From: an uncultured Eubacterium sp.
Lineage (GTDB): Bacteria; Bacillota; Clostridia; Peptostreptococcales; Anaerovoracaceae
DNA length: 5,430 nt
NCBI GenBank assembly: GCA_900551775.1
Contig: URXI01000292.1
Span: 1 to 5,430 of the forward strand
Reading direction: 5' to 3'
The notes beneath the pieces were generated by a model, which was given only the letters and a program-made list of their open reading frames with translations, was not told where the DNA came from and did not search any database. A program made the translations under genes and the position numbers. Below are positions 1 through 5,430 of this stretch, piece by piece; the stretch's first letter is position 1, and every line of letters begins with the position of its first letter.

Positions 1-1227
1 CCCCCCGCAGACGATGCCGCCGCTTTTGATCACCTGGCCGATGGGATTGCAGCCTTCCCAGCCTGTCCCCATATTTGCCGCATACATGCCTTCTCTGCCG
101 CCCCAGAGCGCATCGTAATTAGGACGCATGGATAAGATTAACCCCAGAGAGACCGCTTCATCGATCTGCGCCGCTGTGGGCAGTACGAAAAGTTCCAGCC
201 TGTGTCTGTGACTGCCTGCGCCCACTGCCTCAAATGCGGAAGAGAACGCGGTCAGAGCTTGATCGATGGCTCTAGGACCGATACAGGACAAAGCGATCTG
301 CATCCCCCGTGCATGGGCCTCCAGGACAAATTGGTTCACATCGTCCTGAGAATAATACAGGGTGCCATTGTGGCTGCCTCTGTAGTTGCGGTTCAAGGCT
401 GCGCCCTTTGATCCGATGGAGCCGTCCAGATAGATGTTGCCCCCGATTCTCGAGAGACCCATCTCTTTGATTTTGCCCACGTCCATGGTCTGGGGAAAGA
501 GCAGGATGTCCAGATTGCTTTTTTTGGCATAGTCATCGACGATGTCGATATCTCTGCCAGAGAAAAAGGCACCCCCTTCCATGGCGTTGACCGTAGTGAT
601 GCCATAGCGAAAAACCTCCCTCTCCATATCTCTGACTGCTTTTCTGCGCAAGTCATCGCTGACGAAGTTGGTGTACAGCTTCCTTCTGGCAAAGCCGCTG
701 GCTTCTCCTCTAAGCACACCTGTAGGCATATCCCGCTCGTCTCGGAGGACGCCGGACAGGCTGCTGGGAATCTGCAGCATATTGTAGGCAGTGGTATTGA
801 CCACGGTCTTGTGAAACTCCGTCCTGCTGACCACGATAGGATGGCTGGAAGAGACCTGGTCCAGATCCCACCGATTCACATCGATGGTCTCTTCGTTATA
901 GCCGATGCACCAAACCAGCTCCCCATCTGCAAATTCTGCCGCTTTGTCTGTCAGCTGCTGTAAAAACTCCGACTTAGTCTCGGCATTGATTCTGACACAG
1001 TATTGCAGCAGTCCGCTCTGCACCATGTGGATATTGCTGTCGATAAAACCAGGCAGCACGGTCTTTCCTCCCAGGTCGATCATCTTAGTGCCGAAGCAGC
1101 GGCCCGGAAACTGGTCCTTTTCCCCATAAGTATGGGCAATCTTGTCGCCGCAGATGGCGACCGCCCGGTAGCGCTCGGTTTCTCCCTCCATGGATATAAA
1201 GTTTCCATTATATAAAATATAATCCAT
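1..1227 (-). CDS. YtcJ-like amidohydrolase paralogue C, metal site degenerate, 3' end outside window
   Basis: Partial gene: 409 codons are open from the ATG at 1227 to the window edge. An AGGAGA ribosome binding site lies 4 nt upstream. It is recognisable as an Amidohydro_3/YtcJ-like protein from an N-terminal composite-domain strand (MDYILYNGNFISM), LPGFIDS at 58-64, PTGVL at 168-172, GITTV at 209-213, LDGSIGS at 267-273 and CIGPRAID at 315-322. The sequence stops just where the family's GSDxPV motif would begin, so roughly the last quarter is missing. Compared with its two neighbours, four metal-site positions are changed: the first His of HxH is Asn65 (His67 is kept), the Lys before DGS is Asn264, the His before IGD is Ser314 (with Asp to Pro318), and the His of the (E/D)H motif is Leu346. 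The substrate-side His139 and Asn144 are retained. The long uninterrupted frame and good ribosome binding site argue against a decaying pseudogene. I infer a pseudoenzyme or a protein with changed chemistry; substrate unknown. No signal peptide, so probably cytosolic. Confidence 0.88.
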   Translation of the reverse strand, partial: MDYILYNGNFISMEGETERYRAVAICGDKIAHTYGEKDQFPGRCFGTKMIDLGGKTVLPGFIDSNIHMVQSGLLQYCVRINAETKSEFLQQLTDKAAEFADGELVWCIGYNEETIDVNRWDLDQVSSSHPIVVSRTEFHKTVVNTTAYNMLQIPSSLSGVLRDERDMPTGVLRGEASGFARRKLYTNFVSDDLRRKAVRDMEREVFRYGITTVNAMEGGAFFSGRDIDIVDDYAKKSNLDILLFPQTMDVGKIKEMGLSRIGGNIYLDGSIGSKGAALNRNYRGSHNGTLYYSQDDVNQFVLEAHARGMQIALSCIGPRAIDQALTAFSSAFEAVGAGSHRHRLELFVLPTAAQIDEAVSLGLILSMRPNYDALWGGREGMYAANMGTGWEGCNPIGQVIKSGGIVCGG

Positions 1228-1231
1228 GTTT

Positions 1232-1237
1232 TCTCCT
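1232..1237 (-). promoter_or_regulatory. Ribosome binding site of paralogue C, overlapping the stop codon of B
   Basis: On the minus strand AGGAGA lies 4 nt before the ATG at 1227, and its first two bases are the last two of the TAG stop codon of paralogue B. Ribosomes finishing B therefore sit on the start region of C, which suggests translational coupling and coordinated protein amounts. Confidence 0.7.
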
Positions 1238-2867
1238 ATTTCTGATAGACGATTTCGCCGCCTACTACGGTCATCAGTACGTCAGTGTCCATGATGGCGA
1301 GAGAATCGACCGCATATAAGTCTCTGTCCAGTACGACAAAGTCCGCATACTTGCCTTTTTCTATGGTTCCCTTCTGGCCCTCTTCAAAGGTGGCGTAGGC
1401 CGGTCCCGCAGTGAAGGCGTGGATGGCGTCGCTGACGGATAATTTTTGCTGCGGGTTGTAGCCGCCTTCCGGCTCCCTGTCGTAGCTGCAGCGAGTCACC
1501 GCCGCATAGATACCGTGAAGCGGGCTGTATTCTTCTACCGGGCTGTCGGAACCGGCAGCGATGACCACGCCCAGATCCTTGAACTTCTTCCAGTTATAGG
1601 ACATCTCCGCCCGGTGCGCGCCCACCCTGTCTTCTACGATGGCGATGTCAGAGGCCAGGAAGATCAGTTCCAGACCGCCGATGATGCTGTACTTGGCAAA
1701 ATCTTCGATGATGCCTTCCGTGGTAATCTGGCAGTGGTCGATGCCGAAGCGCAGGTCTTCATCAGGATGTTCTTTGATGATTTTAATGAATGCGTCAAGG
1801 ACGGTTCTCATGGCTCTGTCGCCGATGCCGTCAGACACCAGCTGCAGGCCGTTGTCAAAGGCACGCTGAGTCAAAGCTTCCAGCTCGTCTTTGGTGATGT
1901 ACATCTCGCCAGTGTTCCCTTCCATGCCTTCCGGGTTGTCGCTGTAGGGTTCTCGCAGCGCCGCCGTCCTGCCGCCCAGGGAGCCGTCCGTGATGGTCTT
2001 GAACGGTCCGATGCGAAAATACGGACTGCCGTCGCCGGTTCTGTACCCCAGGTCGATGAATTCCTGCAGTTCTTCCAGGGTCGCCAGGTGCAGCATCAGG
2101 TTGACCCGCATGGGCAGCAGGCCGTCTCTGTCCAGTTCTTCATATGCCTGCAGGATTTCCTTGAAATTGCCCGCCCGCAGCAGTTCAAAATCGTCGGTCT
2201 GGGTAGAGGTCATGCCACTGGTGATGTATCTGCTGCAGGCAGCGAGAATGCATTTTTTAATTCTTTCAACACCCAGCTTGGGAATAATTCTGTAGACGAT
2301 TTCTGTGGCGAGGCCAGTCAGCAGGCCCGTCGCGACGTCGTCCTCGTCGGTGAGAATCATGCCGCCTTCGATCTGCTGCGGATTTTCATAGATGCCTGCC
2401 AATTTGAGTACGTTGGTGGTCACGACGGAAATCTGGGCACAGGTCCTGGTCAGAACCACATAGTAGTCACCGAATTCTTCGTCCAAGTCCTGCCTTGTGG
2501 GCATTTCTCTGGTATCGAATTGATTCTGATCCCAGCCTCTGCCTTCGACCCACTGTCCTTTCTCGATGCCCTTCTCTTTGATGTAGCTGCGCAGGCGCTC
2601 CTTCAGTTCTTCCAGACTCCTGCAGTCGTTGAGGTCGCAAACCTCCAGGCTGTAACCGTAGCTGAGCAGGTGGATGTGGCTGTCGTTGAAACCCGGCAGC
2701 ATGGTCTTTCCCGCCAGATCGATGACTTCCGCATCTTCTGCGCCTGCCAGGACTTCTTCGCTGCTACCTACGCAGGTGATGATGCCATCCTCCGTGGCGA
2801 CGGCTTCAAATCTGCTTTCCGCCTCGTCCATGGCGTAACCGTTGGCATTGATAAAAACTTTTTTCAT
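1236..2867 (-). CDS. YtcJ-like amidohydrolase paralogue B
   Basis: A 543-residue protein of the Amidohydro_3/YtcJ-like family: metal-dependent hydrolases with a TIM barrel and a small composite beta domain formed by both termini. Members act on amide-type bonds, for example N-substituted formamide deformylase. Visible motifs are MLPGFNDSHIH at 56-66 (His64, His66), TDGSLGGRTAAL at 293-304 with Lys290 before it, GIGDRAM at 347-353, DHCQ at 377-380 (His378), AAGSDSPVE at 437-445 (Asp441) and GTIEKGKYADFVVLD at 500-514. Length is normal for the family. The His usual before IGD is Asp346, and the substrate-pocket region that reads H....N in the neighbours has Gln145 and Thr150. I chose the ATG at 2867 over the one 21 bases upstream (2888): 2867 has GAGGAG 9 nt ahead, while 2888 has no such site and would overlap gene A by 17 bases. 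It is the middle gene of a three-paralogue operon, 4 nt after A and 8 nt before C. Substrate unknown; no signal peptide. Confidence 0.92.
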   Translation of the reverse strand: MKKVFINANGYAMDEAESRFEAVATEDGIITCVGSSEEVLAGAEDAEVIDLAGKTMLPGFNDSHIHLLSYGYSLEVCDLNDCRSLEELKERLRSYIKEKGIEKGQWVEGRGWDQNQFDTREMPTRQDLDEEFGDYYVVLTRTCAQISVVTTNVLKLAGIYENPQQIEGGMILTDEDDVATGLLTGLATEIVYRIIPKLGVERIKKCILAACSRYITSGMTSTQTDDFELLRAGNFKEILQAYEELDRDGLLPMRVNLMLHLATLEELQEFIDLGYRTGDGSPYFRIGPFKTITDGSLGGRTAALREPYSDNPEGMEGNTGEMYITKDELEALTQRAFDNGLQLVSDGIGDRAMRTVLDAFIKIIKEHPDEDLRFGIDHCQITTEGIIEDFAKYSIIGGLELIFLASDIAIVEDRVGAHRAEMSYNWKKFKDLGVVIAAGSDSPVEEYSPLHGIYAAVTRCSYDREPEGGYNPQQKLSVSDAIHAFTAGPAYATFEEGQKGTIEKGKYADFVVLDRDLYAVDSLAIMDTDVLMTVVGGEIVYQK

Positions 2868-2871
2868 TCTC

Positions 2872-4494
2872 TCACTCTCCTCTTCCATTACAAAAGGTAT
2901 TCACTACGTTGATCTTGTGGATTTCTGCCGCTGGTGTCTCCAGGGGGTTTTGATCCAGGATGGTCAGATCGGCTGCAAAGCCTTCTTTTATTTTGCCCAT
3001 CCGCTCTTCCATAAACACGGAATAGGCCGGCGTCTCCGTATATAGGCGCAGGGCTTCCATAGCGGTCAGCTTCTCGTAAGGGAGCCAGCCGCCTTCCGGC
3101 TTTCCATTCAGGTCTGCCCGCGTCACCGCCGTCTGGATACCGTAAAGCGCATCGTAGGACTCCACCGGCGCGTCGGAACTGCCGCTGATGCGGATGCCGC
3201 TGTCCAGCATGGTTTTCCACGGGTAGAGGGCGTATTTCTCGTCTGTTTCGATCTTGCCTGCGACCACCCTGCTGTCCGTAGGGACAAAGGCGGGCTGGAT
3301 GTCCGCCATCATCTGAAACGCCGCCATCTTTTCGATCTGGTCTTTCTGGCAGATCTGGCAGTGTACCAGCCGAGGCCGCCTGTCTCCTTCATATTTTTTC
3401 TGGCAGCTGCCAATGATGCGGATTGCCTGATCCATGGCACGATCGCCGATGCAGTGGCACATGACCTGTAGATTCTTCTCGTAGGCGAATTCTACAAGCT
3501 GCTTCATCTCCTCATCGCTGAAGTTGAGGATGCCGTAATTGTCCGTGCTGCCTTTGTACGGCTTTCCCATGGCTGCCGTCGATGCCCCCAGGGAGCCGTC
3601 CAAGATCAGTTTCAACCTGCTGTAAGAGAACATATCGTCTTCTCTGATCTCCTCAAGAAGCTGGCGAATGTGCAGGAACTCCGCCATGGAAGAGACCTGC
3701 ACCTGCTCAAAAATCCTAATGGGCAGTGTACCCCGGTTCCTCAAATTATCGTAGGCCCGTAGAATGTTCTTTTTTGATTGAAAGTCTGAAAATGCTTTCA
3801 TATCGTCACTCTGAACAGCGGTGAATCCTCTGGCTTTGATTTCACTCGTCGTATCCGCGATGAGATGTTCGATTTCATCCACGGTCAGCGGCGGCTTCTT
3901 CTGCAGGATGAGACCGCTGATAGCGTCCTCGTAGATCAGGCCATTAGGTCTGCCGTCTCTGTCACGCCCGATGTTCTCATCTTCCAGGAAAGTGTCTTCG
4001 TTCACGCCGCAGAGCTTCAGCAGTCTGCTGTTTACCGCTGCGATGTGGATACACACTCGCTTGGTGAATATGTAATGTTTGTCCGAAACCCGATCCAGAT
4101 CCTCCCTGGTCAGCAGTCGTTTCTCCTTAAAATTCTCCTGATTCCAACGCATGCCCATGACCCAGGCGCCTTCCGGAATCTTTCGCTCTTCGATGAAATC
4201 CTTCATCATCTGGATGACTTCTTCTATGGACGCTGCGCCAGACAGGTCGATGCTGTATTTTTTGTTGTATCCGTATTCCACCATGTGCATGTGGCTGTCG
4301 TGAAAGCCCGGAATACAGGTCATTCCCGCAAGGTCTACCGCCTCCACGTCTTCTGCGTCTTTCAACAGATTGACTTCTGCTGCCGCCAGACCCACACCTC
4401 GAATTGTTCCGTCTTCCATCAAAAGGTTCTCTGCCTCCGGCCGTCCCGGATTCATGGTGATGATATTGCCATTAAAAAGTAGTTTCTTTGTCAT
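2872..4494 (-). CDS. YtcJ-like amidohydrolase paralogue A, canonical active site
   Basis: A 540-residue Amidohydro_3/YtcJ-like metal-dependent hydrolase and first gene of the operon. The N-terminal strand MTKKLLFNGNIITMN is typical of the family's composite domain. Motifs in order: IPGFHDSHMH at 61-70 (His68, His70), the substrate-side His150 and Asn155, LILDGSLGASTAA at 296-308 with Lys295, CHCIGDRAMD at 346-355 (His347), LVHCQ at 376-380 (His378), SGSSDAPVE at 437-445 (Asp441), and the C-terminal GKIKEGFAADLTILD at 500-514. All the residues expected for the metal centre are present, so this is the member most likely to be an ordinary hydrolase. The ATG at 4494 has a very strong AGGGAGGAG site just upstream, and the gene ends 4 nt before the start of B. 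The substrate cannot be told: family members include amide, formamide and cyclic-imide type hydrolases. No signal peptide or membrane segment, so probably cytosolic. Confidence 0.93.
   Translation of the reverse strand: MTKKLLFNGNIITMNPGRPEAENLLMEDGTIRGVGLAAAEVNLLKDAEDVEAVDLAGMTCIPGFHDSHMHMVEYGYNKKYSIDLSGAASIEEVIQMMKDFIEERKIPEGAWVMGMRWNQENFKEKRLLTREDLDRVSDKHYIFTKRVCIHIAAVNSRLLKLCGVNEDTFLEDENIGRDRDGRPNGLIYEDAISGLILQKKPPLTVDEIEHLIADTTSEIKARGFTAVQSDDMKAFSDFQSKKNILRAYDNLRNRGTLPIRIFEQVQVSSMAEFLHIRQLLEEIREDDMFSYSRLKLILDGSLGASTAAMGKPYKGSTDNYGILNFSDEEMKQLVEFAYEKNLQVMCHCIGDRAMDQAIRIIGSCQKKYEGDRRPRLVHCQICQKDQIEKMAAFQMMADIQPAFVPTDSRVVAGKIETDEKYALYPWKTMLDSGIRISGSSDAPVESYDALYGIQTAVTRADLNGKPEGGWLPYEKLTAMEALRLYTETPAYSVFMEERMGKIKEGFAADLTILDQNPLETPAAEIHKINVVNTFCNGRGE
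2877..2882 (-). promoter_or_regulatory. Ribosome binding site deciding the start of paralogue B
   Basis: GAGGAG on the minus strand lies inside the last codons of paralogue A (Gly-Arg-Gly-Glu-stop) and 9 nt before the ATG at 2867. It supports the shorter 543-residue start for B and points to translational coupling between A and B. The alternative ATG at 2888 is preceded by AT-rich sequence without a purine block. Confidence 0.65.
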
Positions 4495-4497
4495 CTT

Positions 4498-4506
4498 CTC
4501 CTCCCT
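4498..4506 (-). promoter_or_regulatory. Strong ribosome binding site of paralogue A
   Basis: AGGGAGGAG on the minus strand lies 3 nt before the ATG at 4494, with its GGAGG core 5 nt away. It is the strongest Shine-Dalgarno match in the amidohydrolase operon and confirms the start codon of its first gene. Confidence 0.8.
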
Positions 4507-4596
4507 TATAGATTCATTCTAAACATGAACCGTTTATTTTTCGTTAATTTTCTATCTATGGTTCGTATTTTTTGGGGTTGTCAGGGGGAAATTTTA

Positions 4597-4634
4597 TTTT
4601 GCTGTAAAATATGATGTTGAATTTTACAGCAAAA
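4597..4634. promoter_or_regulatory. Perfect 14-bp inverted repeat, probable toxin-antitoxin operator
   Basis: The left arm TTTTGCTGTAAAAT (4597-4610) and right arm ATTTTACAGCAAAA (4621-4634) are exact reverse complements separated by 10 bp. The right arm begins inside the -35 hexamer (4617-4622) of the rightward promoter and fills most of the spacer, so a bound protein would block RNA polymerase. Phd/YefM-type antitoxins, alone or with their toxin, are known to repress their own operon by binding palindromes at the promoter. That this repeat is the site of the adjacent antitoxin is inference. It is an unlikely terminator, because no T-run follows it on either strand. Confidence 0.7.
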
Positions 4635-4645
4635 CACGTTATACT
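4617..4645 (+). promoter_or_regulatory. Promoter of the toxin-antitoxin operon
   Basis: The -35 TTGAAT (4617-4622) and -10 TATACT (4640-4645) are separated by 17 bp, matching the sigma-A consensus at 4/6 and 5/6 positions. Transcription would start near 4652, giving a very short leader that begins at the AGGAGGAG ribosome binding site (4652-4659) ahead of the ATG at 4669. The inverted repeat at 4597-4634 overlaps the -35 box and spacer. Confidence 0.7.
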
Positions 4646-4668
4646 AATAATAGGAGGAGTGTATAGTT

Positions 4669-4929
4669 ATGCCAAATATTAAACCAATTTCTGATTTAAG
4701 GAATTACAGTGATGTGCTCCGTGATGTATCTGTCGGCGCTCCTGTCTTTCTTACGAAAAACGGACGCGGACGGTATGCGATCATAGACATGCAGGACTAT
4801 GAAAAGGCAATGGCGACCTTGAAACTCATGGATGAACTGGCAAAAGGGAAAAAATCGGGAGAGGAAAAGGGGTGGCTCTCCACCTCGGATGTGAGGGCAC
4901 ATTTCAGGAAAAAAGCGAATGAAGAATAA
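4669..4929 (+). CDS. Phd/YefM-family antitoxin
   Basis: An 86-residue protein with the layout of the Phd/YefM antitoxin family. The N-terminal half (about 1-50) is the DNA-binding, dimerising domain, with IKPISDLRNYSDVL at 4-17 and PVFLTKNGRGRYAIIDMQDYE at 25-45. The charged remainder (about 50-86), including WLSTSDVRAHF, would be the flexible segment that wraps around and neutralises the toxin. The start is supported by AGGAGGAG at 4652-4659 and a good promoter upstream. The last 11 bases overlap the toxin gene that follows, the usual antitoxin-first arrangement that favours antitoxin synthesis. It probably represses its own operon through the palindrome at 4597-4634. It is transcribed divergently from the amidohydrolase operon and has no evident functional link with it. 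Confidence 0.92.
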   Translation: MPNIKPISDLRNYSDVLRDVSVGAPVFLTKNGRGRYAIIDMQDYEKAMATLKLMDELAKGKKSGEEKGWLSTSDVRAHFRKKANEE

Positions 4930-5257
4930 GATCAACTATTCCCCACAATCTCTGAATGATCTTGACGAAATTTGGGAATATATTTTTTCGGAGTTAGGCA
5001 GTCTGCAGGCCGCAGAAAACACGATCAATAATATCCTTGACGCAATTGATCTGCTGCAGGACTTTTCGCAGATAGGCGCACCGCTGTCCTCTATAACTGA
5101 TATCGAAAGTGATTATCGATTTCTTGTCAGCAACAGTTACATGGTGTTCTACCGTGTGAATGGACGTGAGGTTTATATCGACCGCGTGTTGTACAGCAGA
5201 CGGGATTATCTCCGCATCCTGTTTCCAGATTTGCCGCAGAGTGAAGACGACAAGTGA
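4919..5257 (+). CDS. RelE/ParE-family toxin
   Basis: A 112-residue protein with the RelE/ParE (plasmid stabilisation) fold pattern. An N-terminal helical hairpin (about 10-50, SLNDLDEIWEYIFSEL and AAENTINNILDAIDLLQ) is followed by a beta-sheet core with DYRFLVSNSYMVFYRV at 65-80, VYIDRV at 85-90 and the ending LYSRRDYLRILF at 91-102. Arg67, Arg79, Arg94 and Arg95 are candidates for target contact. Family members either cut mRNA at the ribosome (RelE type) or poison DNA gyrase (ParE type), and the sequence alone does not decide which. The ATG at 4919 overlaps the antitoxin gene by 11 nt and has AGGAA at 4906-4910, 8 nt upstream, so translation is probably coupled to the antitoxin. Its first part is noticeably AT-rich (22 of 60 bases G+C at 4921-4980, against 35 of 60 at 2041-2100 in paralogue B), which may reflect separate acquisition. 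The gene is full length. Confidence 0.9.
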   Translation: MKNKINYSPQSLNDLDEIWEYIFSELGSLQAAENTINNILDAIDLLQDFSQIGAPLSSITDIESDYRFLVSNSYMVFYRVNGREVYIDRVLYSRRDYLRILFPDLPQSEDDK

Positions 5258-5288
5258 AACAGACGGTTCTGTTCCGACAAAAAAAGGC

Positions 5289-5333
5289 ACTCTAAATTAT
5301 CGTGTGGGTGACCTCTAAACTATGGTGTGGGCG
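5289..5333 (+). repeat. First pair of 22-bp direct repeats
   Basis: Two copies lie 23 bp apart (5289-5310 and 5312-5333). Each has the halves CTCTAAAYTAT and GTGTGGGYG. They match at 18 of 22 positions. They begin about 30 bp after the toxin stop codon. A spacing near two helical turns fits adjacent binding of one protein to the same DNA face. Confidence 0.85.
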
Positions 5334-5393
5334 ATTTTCACCCACTTCTTTTGTCCGTGTGGGTGGACTCTAAATTATCTTGTGGGTGAAAAT
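5334..5393. repeat. Perfect 12-bp inverted repeat spanning the second repeat pair
   Basis: ATTTTCACCCAC (5334-5345) is the exact reverse complement of GTGGGTGAAAAT (5382-5393), with 36 bp between. The right arm uses the GTGGGTG end of the last direct repeat, so the left arm is an inverted copy of that half-site. It could form a long-loop stem in RNA or provide an opposed binding site. No T-run follows, so it is not a convincing terminator. Confidence 0.75.
5344..5388 (+). repeat. Second pair of 22-bp direct repeats, one degenerate
   Basis: The copy at 5367-5388 matches the copy at 5289-5310 at 21 of 22 positions. The unit 23 bp before it (5344-5365) keeps only the right half exactly (CGTGTGGGTG at 5356-5365), and its left half is poorly conserved. 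The same 23-bp periodicity as the first pair makes this a 2+2 array, the pairs starting 55 bp apart. Confidence 0.75.
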
Positions 5394-5430
5394 ATATAGT
5401 CTGTTATGAAATCTTGGAGAAGTTCTCTTA

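Larger units (their letters stand above)
5289..5430 (+). mobile_element. Possible left end of an IS21-type insertion sequence (tentative)
   Basis: The multi-copy repeat array lies in a non-coding stretch immediately after a complete toxin gene and continues to the window edge. IS21-family elements are known to carry several repeated transposase-binding sites at each end, with istA starting soon after. The motif halves CTCTAAATTAT and GTGTGGGTG resemble what I recall from such ends in Firmicutes, but I cannot confirm this. No transposase coding sequence is visible; the short ATG frame at 5406 has no ribosome binding site. The exact outer end and any target-site duplication cannot be set. An alternative is a multi-site operator for an unrelated gene to the right; a -10-like TATAGT occurs at 5395-5400 but without a matching -35. 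Confidence 0.4.

Noticed and set aside
393..719. Minus-strand open frame of 108 codons inside paralogue C
   Set aside because: It is out of frame with the recognisable amidohydrolase reading, which continues unbroken through this stretch to the window edge.
1446..2912. Long plus-strand open frame of 488 codons opposite paralogue B
   Set aside because: It lies antisense to a gene with clear amidohydrolase motifs, shows no recognisable domain, and is best explained as a shadow frame from codon bias.
3865..4482. Plus-strand open frame of 205 codons opposite paralogue A
   Set aside because: It is antisense to conserved coding sequence and has no identifiable domain.
4520..4536. Short inverted repeat TAAAC...GTTTA upstream of the amidohydrolase operon
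   Set aside because: Only 5 bp per arm in AT-rich sequence, so easily expected by chance.
4516..4584. Candidate promoter for the amidohydrolase operon (minus strand): CTGACA at 4579-4584, TAGAAT at 4516-4521
   Set aside because: The two boxes are far too distant to pair. CTGACA has only a poor 3/6 -10 (CATAGA) at 18 bp, and TAGAAT has no acceptable -35 at 16-18 bp. A promoter must exist nearby but cannot be assigned.
5258..5288. Possible terminator after the toxin gene (AACAG/CTGTT stem)
   Set aside because: The stem is only 5 bp, and the following homopolymer is A, not T, on the plus strand.
5406..5430. Start of a new plus-strand gene at ATG 5406
   Set aside because: No ribosome binding site precedes it and only 8 codons are visible, so it cannot be supported.

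Overview
The window looks like a chromosomal segment from a low-GC-phylum Gram-positive anaerobe, most likely a member of the Clostridia with moderate GC content. This is inferred from strong AGGAGG-type ribosome binding sites, the style of the proteins, and a Phd/YefM plus RelE/ParE toxin-antitoxin pair of a type common in Clostridia. No rRNA, tRNA or unmistakable marker gene is present, so genus and species cannot be given.

Positions 1-4494, minus strand: a tightly packed operon of three tandem paralogues of the YtcJ-like amidohydrolase family (Amidohydro_3). In transcription order these are A (2872-4494, 540 aa), B (1236-2867, 543 aa) and C (1-1227, 409 codons visible, running off the left edge). 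The gaps are 4 and 8 nt, and the ribosome binding sites of B and C are built into the 3' end of the gene before. A carries the full set of family metal-site residues. B carries all but one. C keeps the fold-level sequence pattern but has replaced four of the five ligand positions that can be seen, so it looks like a catalytically dead or re-purposed member.

Positions 4495-4668: a divergent intergenic region. It holds a good sigma-A-type promoter facing right and a perfect 14-bp inverted repeat that overlaps its -35 box, most likely the operator of the toxin-antitoxin genes. No convincing promoter for the amidohydrolase operon could be picked out.

Positions 4669-5257, plus strand: a two-gene type II toxin-antitoxin operon, antitoxin first, overlapping by 11 nt. 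It is visibly more AT-rich in places than the amidohydrolase genes, which would fit separate acquisition.

Positions 5258-5430: no complete gene. There are two pairs of 22-bp direct repeats, each pair with 23-bp periodicity, plus a perfect 12-bp inverted repeat. This resembles the multi-site terminus of an IS21-type insertion sequence whose transposase genes would lie to the right of the window. That identification is from pattern memory and is tentative.

The amidohydrolase operon probably acts on a small N-acylated, cyclic-amide or similar substrate in the cytoplasm, but the substrate cannot be read from the sequence. The toxin-antitoxin pair is an independent module.
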